The notes: generated from the letters alone by a model not told the origin. A stretch of 7,795 nucleotides of DNA from Patulibacter sp040675535 (GCF_040675535.1 NZ_JBFAPC010000215.1:1-7795); one strand, 5' to 3'; shown: positions 1 to 5,458, numbered from the stretch's first letter. Numbers and translations are program-made.

Positions 1-1
1 G

Positions 2-169
2 GAGTGGATCGACTCGATCTCCGCCGACCTCGACACGAGCGACCAGGTCCGTCGCTGCTTCGAGGACACGGACGTGATCGCCTACGCCGGCGCGATCCCG
101 CCGGAGGCGATCGTCACGACCTTCGCGATGGGCGACGACCCGCAGGCTTGGGAGCAGCCGGCGTACTAG
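2..169 (+). CDS. C-terminal fragment of an unrecognised protein (5' end outside window)
   Basis: Only the last 55 residues are inside the window, ending in WEQPAY and a TAG stop at 167-169. This frame is chosen because nearly every codon ends in G or C, whereas the + frame starting at GTG 4 gives an arginine-rich, implausible protein. The fragment is mildly acidic, with one cysteine and no membrane segment. I do not recognise the family and assign no function. It converges on the tRNA-Asn gene, and the hairpin at 204-227 lies between the two. That it is coding is well supported by codon bias; the identity is unknown. Confidence 0.7.
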   Translation, partial: EWIDSISADLDTSDQVRRCFEDTDVIAYAGAIPPEAIVTTFAMGDDPQAWEQPAY

Positions 170-203
170 CCCGAGCGGCCTGGCGAGGGCCCCGAGAACG
201 AGA

Positions 204-227
204 GAAGCCCAGCATCTGCTGGGCTTC
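204..227 (-). terminator. Hairpin terminator between tRNA-Asn and the upstream partial gene
   Basis: A perfect 11-bp inverted repeat (204-214 against 217-227, 2-nt centre) lies just 3' of the minus-strand tRNA-Asn. On the minus strand it is followed by a pyrimidine-rich stretch (TCTCGTTCTC), as expected for tRNA terminators in GC-rich bacteria. Because it is symmetric it may also stop transcription of the + strand gene ending at 169. There is no long T run. Confidence 0.75.
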
Positions 228-239
228 GTGCGCTTCAGG

Positions 240-311
240 CTCCGGGGGCGGGACTCGAACCCGCAACCCTTCGATTAACAGTCGAATGCTCTGCCATTGA
301 GCTACCCCGGA
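240..311 (-). tRNA. tRNA-Asn (anticodon GTT)
   Basis: On the minus strand the sequence folds as a complete cloverleaf. The acceptor stem TCCGGGG pairs with CCCCGGA (241-247), the D arm begins TAGCTC, and the anticodon stem TTCGA/TCGAA encloses the loop CTGTTAA. The T arm is GCGGG-TTCGAGT-CCCGC. The anticodon GTT (277-279 on the + strand, read in reverse) decodes AAC/AAU. The discriminator base is G at 240, as usual for tRNA-Asn. The 3' CCA is not encoded, since the next bases read CCT, so it must be added by CCA transferase. Confidence 0.96.
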
Positions 312-322
312 ACGCCCCGGGC

Positions 323-328
323 ATGGTA
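323..328 (-). promoter_or_regulatory. Candidate -10 element for tRNA-Asn
   Basis: Read on the minus strand this is TACCAT, matching the actinobacterial -10 consensus TANNNT. It lies 11 nt upstream of the mature tRNA 5' end, a sensible distance for a short tRNA leader. No good -35 is visible at 17 nt upstream. It is flanked by a 7-bp inverted repeat (312-318 and 336-342), which may be chance in such GC-rich DNA. Confidence 0.45.
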
Positions 329-389
329 CGCGATCGGGGCGTCGCGCGCCGTCCCGGGTGGAGCGGCCGTCGACGGGGGCGTCGCGGGT

Positions 390-1664
390 TCAGTTCCGGC
401 CCCGCGCGGCGAGGGCCTCGACCAGCGGCGCGCCGCGATCGGTGCCGTCGCCGGCGGCCACCCAGGCGGCGATCTCGCGGGCCCGGGCACCGTAGGACGG
501 GTCCTGGATGGCGGTCAGGACGGCGGTGCGCATCGCCCGCGCGCCGGCGAGCCGGCGGGGCAGGCGGATGCCCGCGCCGGACCAGGCGAGTCGGGCCGCG
601 TTCTCGTACATGTCGCCGGTGGCGGGCACCGCGACGACCGGCTTGCCGGCCGCCAGGGCGCGCAGCAGCGTCCCGTGGCCGGCGTGGCAGACCACGACGT
701 CGGCCAGGGGCATCGTCTGGCCGTAGGAGACCCAGGGGACGAGGAGCGCGTTGTGGGGGACGTCGATCGGGCCGAGCCGGGCGGCGTCCTCCGCGCTCAC
801 GCGGTTCTGGGCGGCCAGCACGCGAACCGGGGCGTCGGCCAGGCCCTGGAGCGCCGCGCGGAGCAGCAGGCCGCCCGGGTCCTGCGACGTCGACGGGGCG
901 ACGAGGACCAGCGGCGCGTCGCCCGGGGGCAGCGGCACGTCGTCGGCGGGCGGCTGCCAGACGAACGGTCCGACGGTGTGCGTCCCCGGCAGCGGAGCGG
1001 GGCGGGGGTAGGCGAGCTGCGGCACCGAGCCGACGAGGACGAGGTCGCGGCTGATGCCGCCGTGGTGGTGGCTCAGCGGCGGCAGGCCGACGTGCGCGCG
1101 GACGTCGTTGAGCTCGTCGCGGCCGTGGTCCAGCGCGCGGCCCACGAGCCGGCCCATCGCGCGCCAGCCGGCGCGGCCGAGCGCCGTCCGGGCCGGGCGC
1201 GCGCCGGAGGAGAACGGCGGCCAGTCGGGCTCGGTCCGCGGATCGACGTGGGGGATGAGCGTCGCGACGGGGACGCCGCGCAGCTCGGCCGCCAGCGCGG
1301 GGCCGAGCGTGAGGATGTCCGCGACGACGACGTCGGGGGCGAAGTCGTCCACCAGCGGCACGGTGTCCAGGGCGGCGCGCTGCGCGGCCTCGTAGGGCTT
1401 CAGCGGCTCCTTGCCCAGCTGCGGGAAGACCGGGTACTCGGGCGCGGCGGAGAACCGCATGCCGGCGGCCTCGACGTCGTCCTTCCAGCGCAGCCACGTC
1501 TCGATGCAGACGTCGTGGCCGCGCTCGTGCAGCCGGCGCCCCAGCGCCAGCACCGGGAAGGCGTGGCCCGGGTCGCCGAACGCGCCGAGGAGGATCCGCC
1601 GGGGCTCCGGCGCCCGGCCCCCGCCCGCCGCGTCGGCGGGCGGGCCGGGGGCCGGGGCGCTCAG
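390..1664 (-). CDS. GT1/MGT-like family glycosyltransferase
   Basis: This encodes about 424 aa, close to the usual 390-420 of bacterial GT-B fold UDP-glycosyltransferases of the macrolide/UGT type. These enzymes move a sugar from a nucleotide sugar to a small-molecule acceptor in the cytoplasm. After a ~20-residue Ala/Pro/Gly leader, the N-terminal strand RRILLGAFGDPGHAFPVLAL carries the family G-H-x-x-P signature (His34). The C-terminal donor-binding region has PWVSYGQTMPLAD, then HAGHGT at about 327-332, LAAGKPVVAVP, and GDMYENA near 350. No signal peptide or membrane helix is seen. The acceptor cannot be told from sequence. It is downstream of and overlaps the F420 oxidoreductase gene, so the two are probably cotranslated. 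No ATG, GTG or TTG lies upstream of the essential first strand. The best start is CTG at 1664, behind a GGAGG. A GTG inside FPVLALG would delete the family's N-terminal motif. Confidence 0.85.
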   Translation of the reverse strand: MSAPAPGPPADAAGGGRAPEPRRILLGAFGDPGHAFPVLALGRRLHERGHDVCIETWLRWKDDVEAAGMRFSAAPEYPVFPQLGKEPLKPYEAAQRAALDTVPLVDDFAPDVVVADILTLGPALAAELRGVPVATLIPHVDPRTEPDWPPFSSGARPARTALGRAGWRAMGRLVGRALDHGRDELNDVRAHVGLPPLSHHHGGISRDLVLVGSVPQLAYPRPAPLPGTHTVGPFVWQPPADDVPLPPGDAPLVLVAPSTSQDPGGLLLRAALQGLADAPVRVLAAQNRVSAEDAARLGPIDVPHNALLVPWVSYGQTMPLADVVVCHAGHGTLLRALAAGKPVVAVPATGDMYENAARLAWSGAGIRLPRRLAGARAMRTAVLTAIQDPSYGARAREIAAWVAAGDGTDRGAPLVEALAARGRN

Positions 1665-2704
1665 ATCGCCTCCGCGGCGGCGGCGAGCTCGCGCAGCTGC
1701 GCGATGCGGCCGTCGCGGGTCGTCGTGGCGGGGGTGACGACGATGGTGTCGACGCCGGCGGACTCGAAGACCCGCAGGCGCTCGGTCACCTGGTCGCGGG
1801 TGCCGAACAGGTTGATCCCCTGCAGGAGCTCCATCGGGATCGCGGCCATCGCCTCGAGCTTCTTGCCCGAGAGGTAGAGGTCCTGGACCTCCTTGGCGGC
1901 GTCCTCGAACCCGTAGCGGCTGACCGCGGCGTTGTAGAAGTTCTTCTCCCGCGAGCCCATGCCGCCGACGTAGAGCGCGGCCATGCCGCGCATCATGCCC
2001 TCGGCGGCCTGGCCCGGGTCCTCGCCGATGTGGAGGCTCGTCGACGGACAGACCTTGACGTCGGAGCGCTGGCGGCCGGCCTTCTCGACGCCCTCCCACA
2101 GCGACTCCAGCGCGGTGTCGGCGTGCTCGGGAGAGAACATCATCGGCAGCAGCCCGTCGGCGATCTCGCCGACCAGGCGCGTGTTGTTCGGGCCGATCGC
2201 GGCGATGTAGATCGGGATCTCGTCCTGGACGGGCGTGATGGTGAGCTTCAGCGCCTTGCCGGGACCGTCCGGGAGCGGCAGGTCGATCGTCTCGCCGTGG
2301 TACTCGAGTCGCTCGCGACGCAGGGCCTGGCGGACGACCTCGACGTACTCGCGGGTGCGCTTGAGCTGCTTGCCGAACCGCTGGCCGTGCCAGCCTTCGG
2401 CGACCTGCGGGCCCGACGTGCCGAGGCCGAGGATGAACCGGCCCTCGGTGAGGTTGTCGAGCGTGGCCGCCGTCATCGCCGTCATCGCGGCGGAGCGGGC
2501 CGGCATCTGCATGATCGCCGAGCCGATCTTGATGGTCGACGTCTGGCCCGCGATCCACCCCAGGATGGAGACCGTGTCGGACCCGTACGCCTCGGCCGCG
2601 AAGACCGAGTCGTAGCCGAGACGCTCGGCCTCCTGGACGATGGCCAGCTGGTCGGCGCCGGTCAGGCCGAGGCCCCAATAGCCGAGTTGGATCCCGAGCT
2701 TCAT
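1661..2704 (-). CDS. LLM-class F420-dependent oxidoreductase
   Basis: The 347-aa product resembles the luciferase-like monooxygenase (LLM) superfamily, F420-using branch, and is closest in my recollection to mycobacterial Rv3520c-type proteins. Members are TIM-barrel enzymes that use reduced or oxidised deazaflavin F420 for hydride transfer; the substrate here is unknown. Visible features are the N-terminal strand MKLGIQLGYWG, AERLGYDSVFAAEAYGSD (about 27-43), KIGSAIMQMPAR (59-70), LDNLTEGRFILGLGTSGPQ (82-100) followed by VAEGWHGQ, and a middle segment IPIYIAAIGPNNTRL with EIADGLLP. The ATG at 2704 is chosen over an in-frame TTG at 2710 because GGGAG at 2712-2716 is 7 nt from the ATG but only 1-2 nt from the TTG. 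It leads the operon, and its stop overlaps the glycosyltransferase start. Family assignment is firm; use of F420 rather than FMN is by family resemblance. Confidence 0.92.
   Translation of the reverse strand: MKLGIQLGYWGLGLTGADQLAIVQEAERLGYDSVFAAEAYGSDTVSILGWIAGQTSTIKIGSAIMQMPARSAAMTAMTAATLDNLTEGRFILGLGTSGPQVAEGWHGQRFGKQLKRTREYVEVVRQALRRERLEYHGETIDLPLPDGPGKALKLTITPVQDEIPIYIAAIGPNNTRLVGEIADGLLPMMFSPEHADTALESLWEGVEKAGRQRSDVKVCPSTSLHIGEDPGQAAEGMMRGMAALYVGGMGSREKNFYNAAVSRYGFEDAAKEVQDLYLSGKKLEAMAAIPMELLQGINLFGTRDQVTERLRVFESAGVDTIVVTPATTTRDGRIAQLRELAAAAEAI
1669..1673 (-). promoter_or_regulatory. Ribosome binding site setting the CTG start of the glycosyltransferase
   Basis: On the minus strand this is GGAGG, lying inside the last codons of the oxidoreductase and 4 nt before the CTG at 1664. 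The stop and start overlap as CTGA, the counterpart of the common ATGA coupling overlap. It is the only good Shine-Dalgarno near the glycosyltransferase N-terminus and is the main argument for the unusual start. Confidence 0.5.
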
Positions 2705-2784
2705 CTGCAATCTCCCGTTCAGCAGGGCGTACGCCGTTGCTTCTCAGCGGTGCCGGACCTACCTTGGATCGGCCGCCGCGGTGT

Positions 2785-2803
2785 CCTCGCACTCTATGCG
2801 AGG
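2785..2803. repeat. 7-bp inverted repeat in the divergent intergenic region
   Basis: CCTCGCA and TGCGAGG form a perfect dyad around CTCTA between the divergently read oxidoreductase and the 207-aa protein gene. The minus-strand reading of the centre contains TAGAGT (2791-2796), which fits a TANNNT -10. The dyad could therefore be an operator over a promoter of the oxidoreductase operon, or a leader hairpin for the + strand gene. Neither role is shown by sequence alone. Confidence 0.35.
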
Positions 2804-2843
2804 GCCCCGCAAGAACCGACGCCGAGTAGGAACGCCGCCTTCC

Positions 2844-3467
2844 ATGTCCCGCAACACGCTGATCCAGGACCTGCGCCACACCATCGACTGCATGCCGATG
2901 CACACGCGCGTCGCGATGCTCGAGGGCGTCCGCGAGGAGAACATCATCGTCGGGGCCTACACCGACGGCTCGGGCGGCGTCTGCCCGATGCTCGCCGCGC
3001 ACCGCCGCGGCGGCCGCACCACCTTCATCCAGTTCGCGCGCACCTGGGACCGCTTCACCAAGGCCCCGTCGCGCGGTTCACGGCCGGCCAAGCAGCGCGA
3101 GCTGCAGATCCTCGCCCGCCACCTGGAGGCGTCGATCGAGGCCGAGTCCGAGGTCGTCACGGCCTCCGAGATGGGCGCCGCGATCGCCGAGCACCGTGCG
3201 CTCGTCGAGCGCACCAAGGCCGAGGAGACCGCCGCCGCCAAGCGCACCCGCCGCCGCGAGCGCACCGCCGTCTCCGCCGCGCCGTCGCGCATGCCGTCCT
3301 GGATGCGCCCCGTCGGCTCCATCGAGGAGTACGAGGCCGCCCTCGAGGAGATCGGCCGCCAGAAGGTCCGCCTCGGACTCGTCGGCGACACGTCCGGGCC
3401 GTCCGGCGAGGGCCTCGAGACGCCCGTCCGCGAGGACGAGCGGCAGGGCACCTTCATCGCCTCCTGA
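2844..3467 (+). CDS. Uncharacterised 207-aa protein with a conserved-looking N-terminal domain
   Basis: Third-position G/C is very strong across this frame. From the ATG at 2844 the product begins MSRNTLIQDLRHTIDCMP. A compact glycine-rich segment follows, IVGAYTDGSGGVCPMLAAH (35-53), then GGRTTFIQFARTWDRFT (56-72). The middle (about 83-135) is a charged Ala/Glu/Arg/Lys helix that may form a coiled coil. The tail has SRMPSWMRP, then IEEYEAALEEIGRQKVRLGL, and ends in a polar disordered stretch. Cysteines are at 16 and 47. There is no signal peptide or membrane segment. I cannot name a domain; the N-terminal block looks like a structured, conserved unit and the rest an accessory helix. An in-frame GTG at 2781 would add a basic 21-residue leader with poorer codon use. 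An AGGAA 11 nt upstream supports 2844 weakly. It is divergent from the F420 operon and ends at a strong hairpin. Confidence 0.82.
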   Translation: MSRNTLIQDLRHTIDCMPMHTRVAMLEGVREENIIVGAYTDGSGGVCPMLAAHRRGGRTTFIQFARTWDRFTKAPSRGSRPAKQRELQILARHLEASIEAESEVVTASEMGAAIAEHRALVERTKAEETAAAKRTRRRERTAVSAAPSRMPSWMRPVGSIEEYEAALEEIGRQKVRLGLVGDTSGPSGEGLETPVREDERQGTFIAS

Positions 3468-3480
3468 GCCACCCGCGGTG

Positions 3481-3507
3481 GGGCGCCGGTCGTCGCGACC
3501 GGCGCCC
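3481..3507 (+). terminator. Strong GC-rich hairpin terminator
   Basis: A perfect 12-bp inverted repeat (3481-3492 with 3496-3507) with a 3-nt loop starts 14 nt after the stop of the 207-aa protein gene. No T tract follows, which is usual for actinobacterial terminators of this kind. It separates that gene from the small gene at 3550. Confidence 0.8.
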
Positions 3508-3535
3508 ATCGGGGCTGTACGGCGTCCGCGGCCCG

Positions 3536-3541
3536 TAGGGT
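3536..3541 (+). promoter_or_regulatory. Candidate -10 element for the 52-aa small gene
   Basis: TAGGGT fits TANNNT and ends 8 nt before the ATG at 3550, placing a transcription start at or next to the start codon. The spacer is a run of G, which could alternatively act as a weak Shine-Dalgarno. No matching -35 is seen. Confidence 0.4.
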
Positions 3542-3549
3542 CGGGGGGG

Positions 3550-3708
3550 ATGCCGGTGGAGGCGTGCATCTACCAGGTGTCCGGCCGCGAGCTCTGCGGC
3601 CCGCGCGCCCGCGAGCTCTGCGACCGCACCGAGGCCACGCGCGCGGCGGACGACCGCGAGGGCCGCGCGGCCTGCGCGCGGATCCGGGAGCAGCCGGTCG
3701 GCGGGTGA
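3550..3708 (+). CDS. Small 52-aa cysteine-containing protein, function unknown
   Basis: The frame from ATG 3550 to TGA 3708 encodes 52 residues in which every sense codon ends in G or C, a very strong coding signal for its length. The protein starts MPVEACIYQVSGRELC and is highly charged, rich in Arg and Glu. It has four cysteines, at 6, 16, 24 and 42. The tetrapeptide RELC occurs twice (13-16 and 21-24), encoded by two identical 13-bp copies at 3586-3598 and 3610-3622. There is no signal peptide or membrane helix, so it is likely cytoplasmic. The cysteines could bind a metal or form disulfides, but the spacings (9, 7, 17) match no zinc motif I can name. It sits alone between a terminator and a convergent tRNA gene and appears to have its own promoter. 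Function is unknown. Confidence 0.6.
   Translation: MPVEACIYQVSGRELCGPRARELCDRTEATRAADDREGRAACARIREQPVGG
3586..3622 (+). repeat. Pair of 13-bp direct repeats inside the small gene
   Basis: CGCGAGCTCTGCG occurs at 3586-3598 and again at 3610-3622, offset by exactly 24 bp and so in frame. Both copies encode an R-E-L-C tetrapeptide. The identical codons suggest a recent internal duplication, or simply strong codon preference for the same four residues. Confidence 0.7.
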
Positions 3709-3714
3709 GCCGAC
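3697..3714 (-). terminator. Possible weak terminator of the CAT tRNA
   Basis: A 6-bp inverted repeat (GTCGGC at 3697-3702, GCCGAC at 3709-3714) lies 11 nt beyond the 3' end of the minus-strand tRNA. It overlaps the stop codon of the convergent small gene. The stem is short and no T run follows, so it may be only a processing or partial termination site. Confidence 0.3.
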
Positions 3715-3725
3715 GTACGCGCCGA

Positions 3726-3798
3726 TGGGCCGGGCGGGACTCGAACCCGCATCGGACGAATTATGAGTTCGCTGCTCTGACCATTGAGCTACCGGCCC
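3726..3798 (-). tRNA. tRNA with anticodon CAT (tRNA-Ile2 or elongator tRNA-Met)
   Basis: On the minus strand a full cloverleaf is visible. The acceptor GGGCCGG pairs with CCGGCCC, the D arm is TAGCTCAATGGTCAGAGCA, and the anticodon loop CTCATAA carries CAT (3763-3765 on the + strand, read in reverse). The T arm is GCGGG-TTCGAGT-CCCGC, the discriminator is A, and no CCA is encoded. It is not an initiator, because the 1-72 pair is a normal G-C and the anticodon stem lacks three G-C pairs. CAT can mean elongator Met, or tRNA-Ile2 whose C34 is changed to lysidine by TilS. The acceptor pairs C4-G69 and C5-G68 match those reported as TilS identity elements in E. coli tRNA-Ile2, so I lean to Ile2. 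This is not decisive. Confidence 0.93.
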
Positions 3799-3965
3799 GA
3801 CGGCCCCGAGGGGCGCGCCGAGGACGAAGCCTGCCAGAGCGCGAGGACGTAGGCGGCAGGGCCGGACCCACGCACGATCCGCTGCATGGCGGACCTCCGC
3901 GCAGATGGCGGTCCGGCGCTCTACACCGCGCGGAGCGGCGCCCGGAGCGCTGCGGCGCGCCGCAG

Positions 3966-3971
3966 TACGCT
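3966..3971 (+). promoter_or_regulatory. Candidate -10 element upstream of the 122-aa protein gene
   Basis: TACGCT fits TANNNT and lies 34 nt before the ATG at 4006. Transcription from it would begin near 3977-3980, leaving a short leader. An ATG at 3977 is in a different frame with poor codon bias and is not taken as a gene start. The 3799-4005 stretch otherwise holds only tRNA upstream sequence, with nothing else recognisable. Confidence 0.3.
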
Positions 3972-4005
3972 GGGCGATGAGCGCCTCCGTGGTGCCTCCG
4001 ATCCC

Positions 4006-4374
4006 ATGGCCGGCTACCTGCACCTCGCCCAAGCCGCCCGCGCGGCCCGGCCCCACATCCGCTCCGCCCGCGAGCTTCAGGCGCAGTGGAAGACGCTGCC
4101 GCCCGAGCGCCAGGCGGCAGTCCGCCAGGAGTGGGGGCGGATGGAGGAAGCGCTCGAGGCCGTGCACCAGCGGCTGACCGCCGGCCCGCGGGGGTTCGCC
4201 CGCGAGTTCCGCGCCGCCTACCGCGGCGACGAGGCGGAGCCGGTCCCCGAGCCGCGCGCCATCGGCGCCCTGGTCCGCGAGCTCGGTGAGGCCACGGTCG
4301 GCCTGCGCGACGCCCTGGCCGAGGGCGCGGGCGAGCCGGCGGACGACGGCCCGCGGACGCTCGACGCGGGCTGA
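4006..4374 (+). CDS. Helical hypothetical protein, 122 aa
   Basis: Codons ending in G or C dominate from the ATG at 4006 to the TGA at 4372-4374. An in-frame ATG at 3886 would add 40 residues, but that segment has clearly weaker codon bias, so 4006 is preferred. No clear ribosome binding site precedes it. The product begins MAGYLHLAQAARAARPHI and is almost all amphipathic helix. One helical stretch is ELQAQWKTLPPERQAAV (23-39), followed by a charged helix to about residue 57. A Gly/Pro turn and FAREFRAAYRGDEAE come next, and a last helix (about 86-106) ends in an acidic tail. There is no cysteine, signal peptide or membrane helix. I do not recognise a family. It is 99 nt upstream of the rpiR-type regulator in the same direction, but nothing ties it functionally to that gene. 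Confidence 0.7.
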   Translation: MAGYLHLAQAARAARPHIRSARELQAQWKTLPPERQAAVRQEWGRMEEALEAVHQRLTAGPRGFAREFRAAYRGDEAEPVPEPRAIGALVRELGEATVGLRDALAEGAGEPADDGPRTLDAG

Positions 4375-4417
4375 TCGTCGACGCGATGCCGGCCCCCGCG
4401 ACCGACCGCCGACCGAA

Positions 4418-4446
4418 TTCACCCCGGTCGTGGGAAGGAATACATC
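4418..4446 (+). promoter_or_regulatory. Candidate sigma70-type promoter of the RpiR-family gene
   Basis: TTCACC (4418-4423) is separated by 17 nt from TACATC (4441-4446), in a locally AT-richer stretch of the 99-nt gap before the ATG at 4474. Spacing is ideal, but each hexamer departs from consensus, so this is a weak prediction. Confidence 0.3.
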
Positions 4447-4473
4447 GGGCCGCAACCAATCAGGTCATCGCCC

Positions 4474-5355
4474 ATGAAGCGCACGGCCTCCTCTTCCACG
4501 ACCGCACTCGCGCCGATCGTCGATCACCAGACGCTCACCGAGTACATCCAGTCCCGATTCGACGAATTCTCCCGGTCGCAGAAGGACGTCGCGCAGTACA
4601 TCGTCGACCATCTCGACGAGGTGGCGTTCCAGACGGCCGAGGAGCTGGCGCGGCGCGCCAACACCTCGAGCTCGACGGTGGTGCGCTTCAGTCAGGCGCT
4701 CGGCTTCCACGGATTCCCGGACCTCCAGGACGCCGCCCGCGACGAGTACCGCCGGCGCGTCGAGGCCCGCGGGGTCGGCGGTGGCGCCGGTGAGCCGGAG
4801 CCGCTCTTCGGGCTCGACCAGAGCCCGGGCGAGGCGTCGATCGCCGCGGACCACCTGGCCGTCGAGGAGACCGCGCGCCGGGTCTCCCGCAGCGTGCTGG
4901 ACGCGGCCGTCGAGGAGATCGGCAAGGCCGACCGCGTGATCATCGTCGCGGCCGACCAGGTCGCGTACTTCGGCACGTACTTCCGGCACCTGCTGATGCT
5001 GCTCGGGATCCCGACCGACATCGTCGCCAGCCACGCCCAGGAGGGCCGGGCCCGCCTGGCGCGCCTGGACGAGAACGCGGTCCTCGTCGGCATCACGGCC
5101 GGCCGGGCGCACCCGCTCGTCGTGCGATCGCTGCAGCTCGCCCGTCACCGCCGCGCCACGACGATCGCGATCACCGACGCGACCCTGTCGGAGGCCGCGA
5201 AGCTCGCGCAGCACAGCCTCTTCTACTCCTCCAACAGCCCGTCGTTCGTGCGCTCGCACGTCGCGCTGCTGTCGCTCCTGCAGGCCATGGCCCAGGGGAT
5301 CTACGCCAACGACGGCGCCCGCGCCGACCGCATCCGCGCCTACCGCCTGAAGTAG
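4474..5355 (+). CDS. MurR/RpiR-family transcriptional regulator
   Basis: The 293-aa length and two-domain plan match the RpiR/MurR family, cytoplasmic DNA-binding regulators that usually sense a sugar phosphate. The N-terminal RpiR-type helix-turn-helix spans about 20-95, with FSRSQKDVAQYIVDHLDEVAF, then TAEELARRANTSSSTVVRFS (54-73) and ALGFHGFPDLQ. A Gly/Pro linker lies near 100-120. The SIS-like domain runs from about 130, with ADRVIIVAADQVAYFG (152-167), NAVLVGITAGRAHPLV (201-216) and TTIAITDATLS. The positions where SIS regulators normally carry G-x-G-x-S and S-x-S-G are replaced here by AADQVA and ITAGRA, so the standard phosphosugar pocket looks lost. The start is the first in-frame ATG, and the ribosome binding site is weak. 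It lies 117 nt upstream of pdxS, same strand. The target genes are unknown. Confidence 0.9.
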   Translation: MKRTASSSTTALAPIVDHQTLTEYIQSRFDEFSRSQKDVAQYIVDHLDEVAFQTAEELARRANTSSSTVVRFSQALGFHGFPDLQDAARDEYRRRVEARGVGGGAGEPEPLFGLDQSPGEASIAADHLAVEETARRVSRSVLDAAVEEIGKADRVIIVAADQVAYFGTYFRHLLMLLGIPTDIVASHAQEGRARLARLDENAVLVGITAGRAHPLVVRSLQLARHRRATTIAITDATLSEAAKLAQHSLFYSSNSPSFVRSHVALLSLLQAMAQGIYANDGARADRIRAYRLK

Positions 5356-5387
5356 CGCCCGCCCGCGCGCCCAGCACCCGGCGGGCG
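5356..5387 (+). terminator. Possible weak terminator after the RpiR-family gene
   Basis: CGCCCGCC directly after the TAG stop pairs with GGCGGGCG at 5380-5387 across a 16-nt loop. The loop is long and no T run follows, so readthrough into pdxS is possible. Confidence 0.35.
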
Positions 5388-5458
5388 TCGTACGGACCGT
5401 CGCGCCCCGCTCCGGCGGACGCGACACCACGAGCAGGGGGCCGAACGTCCGTTCCTGC

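Noticed and set aside
312..342. 7-bp inverted repeat ACGCCCC/GGGGCGT upstream of tRNA-Asn as an operator
   Set aside because: GC-only arms of this length are expected by chance in this composition, and tRNA promoters are rarely controlled by such sites.
235..1497. A 420-residue minus-strand frame running through the tRNA-Asn gene
   Set aside because: It overlaps the glycosyltransferase in another frame, is extremely Arg/Ala/Pro-rich, and ends in the peptide pattern that tRNA genes give when translated.
297..1877. A 526-residue + strand frame opposite the glycosyltransferase
   Set aside because: Antisense shadow of the glycosyltransferase and oxidoreductase genes, with no domain and poor composition. 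High GC removes stop codons on the opposite strand.
390..3002. A single 870-residue minus-strand reading frame
   Set aside because: Only its 3' half (390-1664) encodes a recognisable protein. The rest is an out-of-frame reading of the F420 oxidoreductase and of the opposite strand of the 207-aa gene, with an Arg/Pro/Gly-rich composition typical of shadow frames.
3977..4177. A possible leaderless gene starting at ATG 3977, 5 nt after TACGCT
   Set aside because: Its codon third positions are poor and the product is Ser/Pro/Arg-rich, while the overlapping frame from 4006 has strong coding bias.
3454..4455. Minus-strand frames of 333 and 232 residues across the CAT tRNA
   Set aside because: They run through the tRNA and antisense to the small and 122-aa genes, giving a typical tRNA-translation motif and no recognisable domain.
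4465..5430. Minus-strand 321-residue frame opposite the RpiR-family gene
   Set aside because: Antisense shadow; the + strand frame matches a known family over its whole length.
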